A DNA stretch of 64,000 nt from Harmothoe impar (Eukaryota > Annelida > Polychaeta > Phyllodocida > Polynoidae). The position numbers and the translations under genes are program-made. The notes beneath the pieces were generated by a model. The model was given only the letters and a program-made list of their open reading frames with translations. It ran no database searches and had not been told where the DNA came from. The stretch covers positions 38,847,360-38,911,359 of the forward strand of contig OX381714.1 of NCBI GenBank assembly GCA_947462335.1, written 5' to 3'. Shown piece after piece: positions 8,652-20,154 of the stretch (positions are counted from its first letter, which is position 1; each line of letters begins with the position of its first letter).

Positions 8652-11600
8652 ATGGCGGATAACTATCCGTCGGGAGACTCCCATAGAAGGAGTCACTCGA
8701 CGGAAGTTACCCCTCTGTCGCAGGAACAGAGAGAGTTGTTAGCTTTGGGGGACCTGGAGTCAACAGCTCCGGTCGATTATGATCTTCCAAAACGATTTCG
8801 GGATGCAGATTTACCTAAATTCGTGTATCAACCACCAGCTAAGATGAAGAATAGGGGTGTGAAACGCCGAAATCACAGTAATATCTCTGAGATAAGGAGA
8901 ACTGAAAAGGTTAAAACCACACAGTATCTCCTAGCTCGGGGAGAACATGTAAGGAAACTGGTAGATATGGGTTTATCAGTGGCGCAGGCTAGGGGGTTCG
9001 TGTCAGGGCCGGGGTTGAAAGGACTCGAGGCCGGGGGATTTCCCTTGTTCCAGGTTGGGAATATTGCGTCACCACCTTCTTCGGGAGTGACCCGGACTGA
9101 CCCGAATATGCCCGGGATACCGGTGCACTCGGTCAGTGACGTTCCAGTGGGCGCTCCGTGGGGTGCTATGTCGTATGACCGTGCGGATGGTTTACATCCG
9201 GTGCATGGTAACTTTGTACCCGATTGGAATGCCCCTACACAGTCAACTCCGGAACGTATTCCAACCATGGCAGTAATGCATTTAGCAGCTAAATTTGAGA
9301 AATTTAAGCCGGATGCAGTGATTCCTGGGAGTAAGATATGCAGGGGGGCATACATCCAAGAGTTGGACAAATTCAACGAGAAGAAATGTACTAAACTATT
9401 CAGACCTCCTTCCGATAATTCTAAGTCTAGACCCTATACAGGCGAGGTTACTGGGGAGATAGGGAGCCGAGCTAGGCTACCATCCTACGAAGATACAGAG
9501 AGGGATATGGAGTTCTGGTTAGAGCATACTAGTTCAGGGGCACATCAAGCTTACAAGTTCTGGGATGAGGTTATAAAGCAAAGTATGGGGACATACAGGG
9601 CTGCCGACCTCTCCAACGAGGATAGAGACCGGTTGAAATGGGCCTGGATGACATTTGTCCCGCCAGGTATGCCTACTTATAAACCTGGTAGAGGTTGGAG
9701 AATAGGTTCGGGGCAATGCCCATTCAATGAGTGTATGGATAGAAATCCAATAGCTGAGTATTTGGACCTGTACCAGTTCGCACGACATCTAGTGGAGTTC
9801 CACGCGCACTCCAAAATGATGTGGCAGTGCCGGGCCAAGTCTAATCGCTCAGTTAAATGTATGAAAGATGGTGAACCTTTCAGCACATCTAGAAAGGGTT
9901 GTATGGTAAGGCATTTAGTGGATGTACACCATATGAAGGCTGAAACTGCCATGTCCAATCTAGATATTCTCGAGAATAGTCCGGAGGCCTTAGGACTCAC
10001 GGACAGAGAAAAGTGTGTGAGGGTACCACAGGGGTTGGCATACACCTTGGTGTTCAACCATAACCCGAGAAGGTTGTGGTTGAATAGAAAGGCGTGGCCA
10101 TACTACATTCAGGACTTTCCAGAGAAAGCCTCTGATTATCGTAGTAAAATGGAGTTGGCCACTCCTCCTAAAGGTAAAATGCTGTCTGAAGGTAAAACTG
10201 TGGACCATGGAGTGTACACTCCTGTCTCGGTTACCTTAGGAGAGATGCGGACCACAGGTTCAGAGGAGTCCTCAGCTTCTGCTGGGTTAGACTCATCACC
10301 TGACGGCCGATCGACCCCAACCAAAAGACGTGCTCCAGGGTCTTCCTGTGGGTTTAGTAGGAATACTACTGAATCCAACAAGGAGGGCTCTGGCGGATCA
10401 TTACCGAGGGTTGCTGTTAGCCCAAGGCTAGCCATAGAGGAGAAAATGGTAAATGACCTGTTGGCTTCTCCTGTAGAGGAGGAGGATGACTGTGTATTTG
10501 TGGGAGAGGAGGTAATACCTCCTACCACAATCTCTGAAGCTAGAGGGAACCCGGGAGTATCAAGGAAGATATTAAAGACAGAAAATACTTCTACTGATAG
10601 TCAAGGGTATGTAACAGGGAAGATAGAGTCAGTAAGTGGGAAAGAGGATTCCAAATCTAAAATGATCTATAGAACGGTTGATTTCCAATCTGAGGGAGAT
10701 GATTGGGTGGACCAGAAATTCACCCCACCCACAGGCAGGGTTCAATCAAGTAAAATAGAGATGAGGAAGGAACAGGAGATTGGTCGTAGACTATCCTCCA
10801 TTCCATCACCATCTACCTGTATGGGGGGTCTCTCACTAAACTCTCCATCATCTGGAGTGGGTGAGGAAGATATCTCTTTGGAGTCGGTCCCTCTGCCTAA
10901 GCTGACTGGTGATATTGATCACCCTGAGAATATAAGTATCAGGAATCTTCTGAAAGAACAGTATGTCACTGGACTTAAAAGTTCATTTGACACACTGGAT
11001 CTCGCTTGTCAACTAGCTCTGCAAGGAGCTAGGGCTCAAGCTGAGCAATTGGTAAAAGAAAGTCGTTTGGCCGAATTAGAGAAAGTGGAGACTGCTAAAG
11101 CAGAACTCCTATCTAAAATGTCCAAAATGACTGAGGAGAATGAAGCCCTCAAAAGACAGTTGGGACAACGAGATGACATGGTAGCAACCTCTAGCAGAAT
11201 AGTAGATGATTTGAGATTGAATATTGAAAAATCTCGTATGGAAAGTCAATTTTTAATTGATGATCTCAAAGTCAAGTTGGATCGCAGTAAGGATATGGTC
11301 AGTTCTGCTGAGCATAAGCTAACTGCTGCCAGGACTGAAATTAGTCTAAAAACCAAAATTATTCGGAAGTTAGAACACGAAATTGGTGGTCTAACGGAAG
11401 AATTTTCTAGCTATAGAAAGGAAGCTCAGCAGAACGATGACTTCTATGAAGAGTTGGCTGAGTTTTTCGAAGATTGCTATGAGATACCATTGTCAAGTTG
11501 GTACGACGAGAGTGTGTACAGGGTTGAACGGGGTTCTGCCCCTCTTCCCTTAGGATTTGACGGTGATGCATACGCACAAAGGTTGAGAGCTGACTCCAGG

Positions 11601-12488
11601 GCTAGTAATACCCCTAGGAGTCCTCCACCTCCATCTACAGAGGACGAGACGCACCTGGCCGACTGCAGTTACGTGGCTGCCACCTCCATGGCCTGTGGGT
11701 CATCGGAGTTGGTTCCTGTGACGTCTGTTCCTAAGACGTCCGTTGCTGTGACGTCTGTTCCGGTGTCACCTGTTCCTGTGACGTCCGTTGCTGTGACGTC
11801 TGTTCCGGTGTCACCCGTCCCTGTGACGTCTGTGGCTGTGACGTCTGTTCCTGTGTCACCTGTCTCGGTGACACCTGTTGCTGTGACGTCTACCTCTGTG
11901 TCGTCTGATGCTAAGACGATGCAGTATACTACAATGGGGGTGGACACAACCGTGTCTTCCTTTAAGACTATGGATACTCCAGCCGGGGTGTCCACTCTAG
12001 CGAGGATGGTGGTGAATGAACTGCAGGCAGAGTCATATAACTCGACTCCTGTCTCAACACCAATACTCGACACCACCTCTTGTCAGTCACCTTACCAGAT
12101 AACGGAAAGTGAGACTAGAGAGGCGGTTCAGATACTGATGGAGCTGAACGATGCAATTGCAGAGGCTGACCTACGTCTGTCTATCCGTGATGCTGAGGCG
12201 CTTATGGCTCCTGAAAACGAACTCGAACAATCCATGATGGTGGATCCTCCAATGGACCTACCTGTGACGACTGGTTCTATGTCTGGGAACCATCGTCCAT
12301 CTACCCTGGACATTCCGGTATCCATGGCGAGTGTACCTATGGGTACTCAAGTGCATTTTCTTAACCCTGATGCTTTGCAGCTAGGGTCTGGGATGGACAT
12401 ATCCATTGAGATGAGTGACAATCGATCTAGTGAATGCATGTCTCCAGTGTCCAGAAATGAAGAACTTTTGCTGAGTGGTGAGTCATAA
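8652..12488 (+). CDS. ORF3: 1278-aa protein of unknown function in env position
   Basis: An intact long ORF beginning with ATG in good context (atcATGg). I do not recognise its family. No signal peptide or hydrophobic membrane segment is visible, so it is unlikely to be an envelope glycoprotein. Visible parts: basic N-terminal patch (residues about 60-90); a Cys/His-rich region at about 355-428 holding two C2H2-like arrangements, CPFNEC followed by HLVEFHAH, and a second set ending HLVDVHH; a low-complexity acidic/Ser-rich middle; a heptad-like coiled coil at about 770-925; then about 1020-1086 a tandem repeat of VTSVPVSPVP-type units, followed by a Ser/Thr/acidic tail. The finger region suggests nucleic-acid binding and the coiled coil oligomerisation, both inferred. 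Its intact length in a recently inserted element suggests it is under selection for element function. Confidence 0.85.
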   Translation: MADNYPSGDSHRRSHSTEVTPLSQEQRELLALGDLESTAPVDYDLPKRFRDADLPKFVYQPPAKMKNRGVKRRNHSNISEIRRTEKVKTTQYLLARGEHVRKLVDMGLSVAQARGFVSGPGLKGLEAGGFPLFQVGNIASPPSSGVTRTDPNMPGIPVHSVSDVPVGAPWGAMSYDRADGLHPVHGNFVPDWNAPTQSTPERIPTMAVMHLAAKFEKFKPDAVIPGSKICRGAYIQELDKFNEKKCTKLFRPPSDNSKSRPYTGEVTGEIGSRARLPSYEDTERDMEFWLEHTSSGAHQAYKFWDEVIKQSMGTYRAADLSNEDRDRLKWAWMTFVPPGMPTYKPGRGWRIGSGQCPFNECMDRNPIAEYLDLYQFARHLVEFHAHSKMMWQCRAKSNRSVKCMKDGEPFSTSRKGCMVRHLVDVHHMKAETAMSNLDILENSPEALGLTDREKCVRVPQGLAYTLVFNHNPRRLWLNRKAWPYYIQDFPEKASDYRSKMELATPPKGKMLSEGKTVDHGVYTPVSVTLGEMRTTGSEESSASAGLDSSPDGRSTPTKRRAPGSSCGFSRNTTESNKEGSGGSLPRVAVSPRLAIEEKMVNDLLASPVEEEDDCVFVGEEVIPPTTISEARGNPGVSRKILKTENTSTDSQGYVTGKIESVSGKEDSKSKMIYRTVDFQSEGDDWVDQKFTPPTGRVQSSKIEMRKEQEIGRRLSSIPSPSTCMGGLSLNSPSSGVGEEDISLESVPLPKLTGDIDHPENISIRNLLKEQYVTGLKSSFDTLDLACQLALQGARAQAEQLVKESRLAELEKVETAKAELLSKMSKMTEENEALKRQLGQRDDMVATSSRIVDDLRLNIEKSRMESQFLIDDLKVKLDRSKDMVSSAEHKLTAARTEISLKTKIIRKLEHEIGGLTEEFSSYRKEAQQNDDFYEELAEFFEDCYEIPLSSWYDESVYRVERGSAPLPLGFDGDAYAQRLRADSRASNTPRSPPPPSTEDETHLADCSYVAATSMACGSSELVPVTSVPKTSVAVTSVPVSPVPVTSVAVTSVPVSPVPVTSVAVTSVPVSPVSVTPVAVTSTSVSSDAKTMQYTTMGVDTTVSSFKTMDTPAGVSTLARMVVNELQAESYNSTPVSTPILDTTSCQSPYQITESETREAVQILMELNDAIAEADLRLSIRDAEALMAPENELEQSMMVDPPMDLPVTTGSMSGNHRPSTLDIPVSMASVPMGTQVHFLNPDALQLGSGMDISIEMSDNRSSECMSPVSRNEELLLSGES
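11712..11912 (+). repeat. Coding minisatellite in ORF3
   Basis: Tandem variants of a CTGTGACGTCTGTT-type unit alternate with a GTGTCACCTGTT-type unit and encode the Val-Thr-Ser-Val-Pro/Val-Ser-Pro repeats. The array contains many CGTC and TGACGT words. Copy number is likely to vary between element copies. Confidence 0.85.
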
Positions 12489-13977
12489 AAACATTCCCAG
12501 TTGCAGCATATATGGAACCTCTACCATGTGTCGTCATCAAGGTTGAACTTTTGCAGTAGTGGGGTTATTAATACACCACGGACCGTATGATGCTTTATAC
12601 CATAGACTATGGGTCACAGGATGACTATATATACATATATATTTATAAAAGACTGAGATGACAAGAACAGTGGATCATTATCACCTATTTATGAAAAGAC
12701 TTTGATATGATCTAGGTTTGCAGTTGTCGTCATATAAGAAACTGTTAAAACCATCACCAAAGAGTGTTCTATTTTGCCATAAGACAGTATTTGTAAAACG
12801 GGTTCTGTTTGATTTGATGACATGTGCTATAGGTATGATTATTGTATGCCGATTGTGATACTCTGAATTAACCGTCCAATGAGTAAGGGTATGAGGAACT
12901 GGATCCTGATGATACCTACTGAGATGAAAGGTTGCTTGACTGCATTCGTACTATGTGTAGATCTGTGGTAATAACATATCAATGAACCTGAAGAACGTAA
13001 AATTTATTCAGGTACTGAGAGTGGAAATTGCGTAAGTTGTTATGGAGATCCGTAGGCTCCCGTTGATTACTTTCAGAAGGAAGGTATCGAGTGAGGAGCC
13101 GGATCATTCTATTTTTCAGCTTGCTGCGTTTTTGATCTTTGAACTAAGTGTGGAGACTAATTCTCCCTGAAACGTTGAAATATGATGCCATGACACTTGA
13201 TCTGATTGCTTTCAGCATTCCTATATGGAGAATGTCACTTGTGTTATTGTGTAGAGTACGCCAAAAAGGACACCTATGTGACCATGGTGCATAAGGTTTT
13301 GGAGACCTTGATTGGATTGAAAACTGCATTTACCGGATCTACGCTATATGTTCATTCATTCCAAAAATATTGATCTTTCAAACCTTACTCTGGCACGTAA
13401 AGCGAGTGAGTCTATTCAAATAGACGGGTTGGGTCAAGGTTTACTATAAAGTCGACACTTGCCACCTTTTTGTTTCCAATATGTCTTGTACTAAAAATTG
13501 GTAACTTTTAAGGAGAAGTGCTCATATTTGATCTGTATGTATACGATACCTGTTGTAACAAATCGTTTTCGATGAGACATGGTTAGTATGCGATAAATAT
13601 GTCTTAAAAGTTTTATATATTTTTTTATGATATATAGTCAAGTTTGTTTTATAGGGCTTGACTGGCTGTGTGGAGTTTATCCTCTTAGTCCCATAAATCA
13701 TGACTGTTATTGAAGGATGATACTCGATTATTGTGTAACTGGATCCTGATGGTTGATATGATTGACGTTAATATCAAAAAGGATGAATACATATCTATGA
13801 TACCCAAGAAATATATTAGTAGTTCTGATAGAAAGAGTTACGCTTGCCTCCACTATGTATGTGTTTGGAGACAATATATTTGTTTTTTTGGGTTGTTTGG
13901 AGATAAAATTTGTCATTGTATCAAGGTAGTATAATAATACTGCACTTAGTGCTGCTATTTAGACGCTGTGATATTGT
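12489..13977 (+). other. 3' untranslated region of the gypsy element
   Basis: About 1.5 kb of AT-rich DNA without a convincing ORF; the longest sense frame is 74 aa and shows no family features. The phrase AACTGGATCCTGATG occurs twice, near 12898 and 13738, hinting at an old internal duplication. Confidence 0.6.
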
Positions 13978-13991
13978 CTGAAGGGGGGTAG
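13978..13991 (+). promoter_or_regulatory. Polypurine tract
   Basis: The purine run ending GAAGGGGGGTAG immediately precedes the TG that opens the 3' LTR. This is the expected primer for plus-strand DNA synthesis. Confidence 0.8.
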
Positions 13992-14768
13992 TGTAGTGGG
14001 TCGCCGCTGTACTATTTCTATGGAACCAGTTGGAGTTATATTTGGTATATGTGTCGTCGTGTATCCAGGCCGCACTCCTGTCTACTGCCGAGTATAAGGT
14101 TATATAAGCCCACCTGAGGAATGGTGGAGCGCGGCCTGGTTATGTGCATTGAGCCGTGACCGCCACATGTCACCCGACATATCTCGGGTACGGTGTCGGC
14201 TCGGATGCACCGGCGCGTGGTTACCCGGAGTTCCTCGGGAACTCAAGTGTTTACGAGTAATGAAGAGAATTACATAACGACCAGTACATAAGACCTGGGG
14301 TTCTGCTAATCAAGGACCCAGTCTTGCTGCGCACTTCGGCCAGCTTGACTGCTCCACAACAGAGCTTCCCCGAACTCTGTTGTACCTTTTAGGCCTAGTC
14401 CTGTCGCTGCTTCCACCTTGGTCACCCTGCGTCTTTCTCTGTTCCACCCTCTGGGGGAACTAGAGGAGATAGACGCATTGGTGTACAACTCCGGGTACAG
14501 AACTCCCTCTGTGGAGTCTGATCCAAGTGGAGTTAACCAAGATGGAAGAGAGCCTTGGAACTCGGGAATTATGTACTAGACCGTGAGCGTATACCTCCTG
14601 TATGTTCATATGACCACTGGTGTTCAGAAGCCTATTTGATTATTGCTATCCGTCTGTATGATTACGAGCCGTATGTCAGAATGAATAAAGTGTAATTTCT
14701 GAACAACCTATTTTCGAATCTGGAGTTTTTCATAGCAGATGTCTATCTTAGAATAGCCAACAGCTACA
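13992..14768 (+). repeat. 3' LTR (complete, 777 bp)
   Basis: Starts TGTAGTGGG after the polypurine tract and ends CTACA, giving canonical TG...CA termini. TATATAA at 14101-14107 is a probable U3 promoter TATA box. AATAAA at 14684-14689 is the likely polyadenylation signal. Positions 14277-14768 match the 5' LTR almost perfectly. A 60-codon antisense ORF occurs in both LTRs but has no family features. Confidence 0.95.
14101..14107 (+). promoter_or_regulatory. LTR TATA box
   Basis: TATATAA sits about 110 bp into the LTR, in the usual U3 position, followed by a GC-richer stretch that could contain the transcript start. Confidence 0.6.
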
Positions 14769-17700
14769 ATATCTTGATTTCTGAGAGATACCAGGGGTTT
14801 TAAACTAAAGGGACTAGGTGTGGTTTCAAGTTAAGTGTCTCATCAGACGTGAAATTAACCAATCAATGTAAATCATTGAAAGCCTTCATTTTACAATAGC
14901 ACACAATGAATATCTGGAGGGCGGGGGAGGGCAGAGGTTCTGTGTTATCATCTGGTTATCAGATTTTTATAAAAGATGCAGTATTTAGTCTCAAGTGGCA
15001 GGTAATATTTGGTGTACACTATGCTCTGACATGAAGTTCCTCGAGGAAAAGGGGTGTTAAAACATACTCTGCTGTACATATGAAGTTCCTCGGGAATATC
15101 GTTACACATCTCCATGCTGTAAGGGGGTTATCTAGATAGCTTGATATCGATAGCTAGTCAGACTGATGAAGGTCAACTAGTGCAAATGATGTGGCATGAT
15201 TGGCAAGCCTATACTTGGCATTCCTTATGATAATAATATACTATGTGCCTTGCCAAGAACAGATCCTGGCTTGTATTGTCCATACAACTATTGCAGGTCA
15301 GGAACATTTTAGGACCGACATGTACTATTATAACTGCCGTTTTGTTAGCATGATGCATTTATGAAGTACAGTCAACACCCTCTATTGCCCCTTTTTCAGC
15401 ACGATGTATTTATGCATGCATCATATGGTAGGCGAGTACCGCATGGATGCAGGCTGTCGACCCTATAGCCGGTACTCAGCAAGGGTTCGGCATGATGCAT
15501 GTATGCATCAAATATAAATGATCTAACATGTAAATGTCCTTCAGGTTTGGGAAAGGGGTAAACCGACTGGCCGCTTTCTTTTTAATATCAAGCAGGCTAG
15601 GTATTTGAGTCGCATAATTATCCATAGTCTAATAGTCCCTTTATTGATTGTAATACTCTTTAATTTAGAATACTATCAATAAAGGTGTGCCTTAAAATAG
15701 TTTTATGGATTGAGATTTCTATACCATAACATGTACCTGTGTTACAAACGGTTCCAATTTAATTGGATACCAACATTTATATTACTAGTGTCGAATAATC
15801 ATGTTTTACATATTATCGAAATAATGTTTGATGTGTCTCTCTAAACACCATGAAATACCGTTAATGGACAATCACATTTAGGTCACCTCAGTGTATTTTA
15901 AGAAACGGATTGGTATTTAGAATGCTCGCATACATAAAAATATAAAAGGCTTTACCTTCATGTACAAAGTGGTTTCATACCCCTAGATCATGAGCGATGA
16001 TGAGGGGAAAATTAAGGAGAGCACCTTGTAAAACACACTTAGTTAGTGATCAGGTGATAGCGAAAACTCCCCTTATGAAAAGACTCTCAGATGGCATTTT
16101 ACCATAATTATATTAAGCGACATGCATGGTCACATAATCATGACAAAGCAGTAACAACCTTCCTCCACTAAGTTGGACATTTTTTCAGTTACGACCTTTC
16201 TCCAGAGGTGACATTGTAAGAGTAAATAAATGTATTAGATTATAGTATGCCTATATCTTACCTGTCCCTCCCGTTAATGTGTACTCCATGAAGCTGCCCT
16301 ACCACTATAATGCCCGGGGCTTGACCTGCAGGTTCGCCTGTTACAGCTTGGGTCTGATAACACAGTTCTACTATAGAGCCAACCGCACTGGATGTCGTCC
16401 ACTATCTCCCCATTAGGGACAAGCCATTTCTTGACAGTTGGGGGTCGGGGACAAGCTCGCACCACCTCGACCTCGTTTCCCGAGCGTCATCGCTGGCACC
16501 AAAGGTTGCTGGTTAAAATAGTTCCTGTGCGCTTGGTGCTGTTGTATTAAAAGTGCAGATGGGTACCGCGTACGAATCCCCCCCCCCCAATATACGGGGG
16601 AAGTGATGCGGTCATGGCCTCCTAAATACCAGTGATGTCGCTCGGACTTTGTCCAAGCGCGAGTTGGGGCCAGCTTGGGTCGGGGATGCATGGGGGCTTG
16701 GTGGATATGAGGAAGGGGCATAACTAAACAGACCCAGTAAACGATAACGTACGACAACGTTTTAGGGCGTTTCTCTATGGGCCCTTATCATAACCAAAAG
16801 TTGTATAACGTTAAAAACGTTATTTTGACGTAAAATAACGTGTTTTCGCTAGCTGTGGATGCCCTTGACGTGATGGGAGAGGGTAGCAAGATAGGATAAA
16901 ACAGGGAGTCAAATCCTCAAAACTAAATTGTCGTAATAAATTGCTGTACATCGTGATAACAGCTATCACTCCCTCCCCACAACTAAAAACAAATGACTCG
17001 TCCCCTATCTGGTGTCACTGACTTGTCTGGTCTACTGTATTCTACCATGTGACAATGTGATAGGGGGAGGGAACCAGTGTAGAATCTCCATCATGCTATC
17101 AGTTGTAGATAAAGCATCTAATCATACAGCACAGGTGTTCTTATCAGTACAAACGTACTTAACGCACATATGGCCACTAGACACCGGGTCAAGCACAGCC
17201 TCCTCAATGGTCAATTAAAACTATCATATAGGACTTCCTAAATTGTATAGAATAAGGGCAGAGTGTACCATGTGGTAGTAAAAACTCAAGATGTCCATAG
17301 ATGTTTCATAATACAGGTCTATAACAAATTGGCGTGGGAATGCACCTCTATAGTACCATCGAGGACAACTTTTGTAACTGACCTTGGCCAAGGTCAAGGT
17401 CATTATTCTCAAGGTCAAACTCCGTATTCATAGAAATACATGGCAAGGAACTACCCCTTCTACTTTTAAAACAGATCAATGATTCTACCTGTATTTGAAG
17501 TGGGTATATCCGATTTTTCTTCAAATTCTAAACCTTACCTGAATGAATTCTAAACATTGTAAAACTATAATATTTCGAGATAGAGGGGCAATTGAATGTC
17601 ATCAATGGGTGTTAATAGGTCATAAAGGGATCCAATGTCCCCCAAACAACTAGTGTATTTCCAATGGGGGGAATAATTTAAGCATGCACGCTTTTATTCC

Positions 17701-18008
17701 AAAAGAATTTGGGCAATAAAATCTAATTAGAGGAAATCGGAGGGAATTAAGGGGAATGGAACAGATAGGGAGTCAAATATATTATTTGTGAACATTCTGG
17801 CTTGTTTTGAGGGAAATCTATTTCTTGTCCAAGACATCGGATGTGCTAGGTTTGAGTACACAGACTTCTCTTATGAAAGTGGTCCTGAGGTGTATTCCTA
17901 GATGAGACGTTTTTTTGAAAGACCTTTTTGGTATATTTCTCTTGAGCTATCTTGACTTATCTTGAATTACATTAATGTGTGGACAGGTACTACAAGGATT
18001 TTCGGATG
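14769..18008. other. Gene-free DNA right of the gypsy element
   Basis: No coding sequence is supported. Visible short structures: a duplicated ATGAAGTTCCTCG word near 15031 and 15082; repeated GATGCAT/TATGCATGCATC words at 15350-15510; a C-run at 16569-16578; GGTCAAGGTCA-like half sites near 17376-17415. The rest looks like unique AT-rich intergenic DNA. Confidence 0.5.
16795..16856 (+). repeat. MITE remnant with ACGT-rich palindromic core
   Basis: The stretch around AAAAACGTTATTTTGACGTAA and ending in TTCGCTAGCTG resembles the reverse complement of 47287-47353, which has the same core and a TTAGCTG end. Two related copies suggest a small, probably non-autonomous DNA element. Confidence 0.45.
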
Positions 18009-18366
18009 GAGGGGGGTTAGGGGAGTGGGGTTTGGGGGAGGGGGTGTTGGGTTATGTGGGGTTGGGGTATGTGAGGTAGGGGTATGTGGGGTAGGGGTAT
18101 GTGAGGTAGGGGTATGTGAGGTAGGGGTATGTCGGGTTGGGGTATGTGAGGTAGGGGTATGTGGGGTAGGGGTATGTGAGGTAGGGGTATGTGGGGTTGG
18201 GGTATGTGGGGTAGGAGTATGTGGGGTTGGGGTATGTGAGGTAGGGGTATGTGATGTAGAGGTATGTGGGGTAGGGGTATGTGGAGTTGGGGAATGTGGG
18301 GTTGAGGTATGTTGGGTAGGGGTATGTGGGAAAAGGGTATGTGGGGTTGGGGTATGTGGGGTAGTT
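18009..18366 (+). repeat. G-rich 15-bp minisatellite
   Basis: About 22 imperfect units of GTATGTGGGGTAGGG (variants GAGGT, GGGTT) run in tandem. Because the unit is a multiple of three it creates an artificial open frame of VGVCGVGVCE repeats; this is not a gene. The plus strand is a candidate G-quadruplex former. Confidence 0.92.
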
Positions 18367-19989
18367 TTAAACCAGGAATACGTTTCTACTCATTCAATTC
18401 AATCATTTAATCACCCCGACCCTGAGTCATATGTAATTCGCACGTTCAATCTTTTATCCTGCGTTTACATGGGACCAGGCCCAGTTCATGCAAAGCAGGT
18501 CTTGAGCATATTCATTAGAGATGTTATTAATAATAATTTTCTTCTCCCTCGAAGATTGGCCGGTAGTGAAAGGCGCAACATCTTGTGAATTCTTTGATCA
18601 ATAAAGGCGTTATAGAAAGATCAAATCAATGAATCATGATTACATAATATTTTTTTCATTGAAAATGGAAGGTTGTTGACCCCTTGCATACGTCAACATT
18701 AGCATCATTACTTGAATTATGAGTTGGAGAATGAATACATCTTAAGAGGAACATTCACAAATGACGTCACCTTTGTTTTGTGACAAAAAGTGACATAGGG
18801 GTGGAGGGGGGGGGGGGTCGAGGTCTGTGTGACATCATCTTTTTAAGTCCACACACATTCATGGATAAAATCAACAATAATTTTAGTGCACGCATAAAAA
18901 TAAAGATAAAACGACTAATTAGGATAATTAGGATAATAATACAAATTCTCCTGATATTGTGTATATTAGAAGTGATGTCAATGTACCTGGAATGGCAACT
19001 AATTGGCCATTGTCACACCGGGCAGAAAGTGATTTAGACTAGCACCAGTCCTCAATGTACTAGTATATGTCTATGCTTCTATAAGACATATATATGACTC
19101 CGTGTCACCAAAGTGATGCAGGTGCAAAAGTGATGTATTTGCCCAGGAGTCGTATTTGACTGCTATGTCCATTCAAAGGTGATCCATCTCATATACAGTC
19201 ATAGTATTCTAATGTAATACTAGACAACTATTTAACAAGGGTTACTTTACGGAGATGTAAAACAGATTCGGGGCTGTTCGGAGGTTGCCGGTCAAATATG
19301 TTACCCAGTCAAATACATCACGTTTTGCACCTGTGTCACTTTGGTGAGACAGAGCACGGGGAGAATCACCTCCACAACTTCTTCTGTACCATGTGACACC
19401 ACCAGGACCAAGGTATTCAGGTAGGTGTTTGTCAGTTAATAAGGTGTGTCCAGAATCTAGGGCTGTGGCTGCTCCTAGTACTGGGGCAAGATCAAGGCCA
19501 GGTGAGAACATACCCAGACCATGGACTTGCATAAATCCTCACTTGTTTGAACTTATTAACACACCTTCAGTGTGAAAACACTGTTAAATATATTGGTTTT
19601 GTGCCAACATATTTTTCAAGTAACTGCAGCTTTTCGGTTTCGTCAATTTACTCGTCAGTAGCATTTTAGAGTGTAAAAAACTTTGCACATCTTTATTTCT
19701 TGAAAAAATAGAAAATAAGCTCCTGTTAGGGATAGTATTGATATTGGGGGTAGACTGCACTGCATGTTGGTCAGTGTCAGTCTTGGTCAGAATGGTGCAA
19801 TATGCATTGATATTGCTAGAGAGAGGGGGTTTCTGAGTCTCAGGGATCTCATTCCTCCTATTATATATTGGTCACCCTTACTAGTGAGAGAAGGGTGTGA
19901 AGTTGTGGAAAGCCATGTGCGTGTGATAACACACACATGGGCTTCTGTTTTGTGTCACGGTCATGCGATTAGCACCAGGGTGCAATACA

Positions 19990-20154
19990 TTGGGTATCAT
20001 TTTTTGGTGAAAATTTCTCACTCTCCCAGGCCTAATGTCTGTCCTCCTCTGTTGGCTTGATGGTTTGATGTCTCCTCAGTACCCAGTACCAACAGAGGAG
20101 GGCAGACATTAGGCCTGGGAGAGGGAGAAATTTTCACCAAAAAATGATACCCAA
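19990..20154. repeat. Foldback element with about 65-bp arms
   Basis: Positions 19990-20055 and 20090-20154 are near-perfect inverted repeats (TTGGGTATCATTTTTTGG outward to CCTCCTCTGTTGG), separated by about 35 bp. The paralogous copy at 34073-34140 retains only the left arm, so the structure was lost there or completed here after duplication. Confidence 0.8.

Larger units (their letters stand above)
1..14768 (+). mobile_element. Large Ty3/gypsy LTR retrotransposon with an additional 3' ORF
   Basis: A complete internal region is bounded by a 5' LTR cut by the window edge and a full 3' LTR. Order on the plus strand: LTR, primer binding site, leader with splice-donor-like sites, gag, protease-RT-RNase H-integrase, a 1278-aa extra ORF, long untranslated stretch, polypurine tract, LTR. 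RT before integrase and the integrase C-terminal GPF-type module place it in Ty3/gypsy (Metaviridae). Counting the 285 bp of 5' LTR that lie before the window, it would be about 15.05 kb, roughly two to three times the usual 5-7 kb of the group. The two LTRs differ at only two of 492 comparable positions, so insertion was recent. One frameshift in pol means this copy may be non-autonomous. The sequence right of the element begins atatc; the left target duplication lies outside the window. Confidence 0.95.

Noticed and set aside
17962..18588. 208-aa frame with VGVCGVGVCE repeats
   Set aside because: Produced by a 15-bp minisatellite; no unique coding sequence around it.
19764..20060. 98-aa frame retained as a 107-aa frame at 33820-34143
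   Set aside because: Open in both paralogs, but most differences change the residue, it ends inside a foldback element, and no family features are seen; shared openness is explained by duplication.
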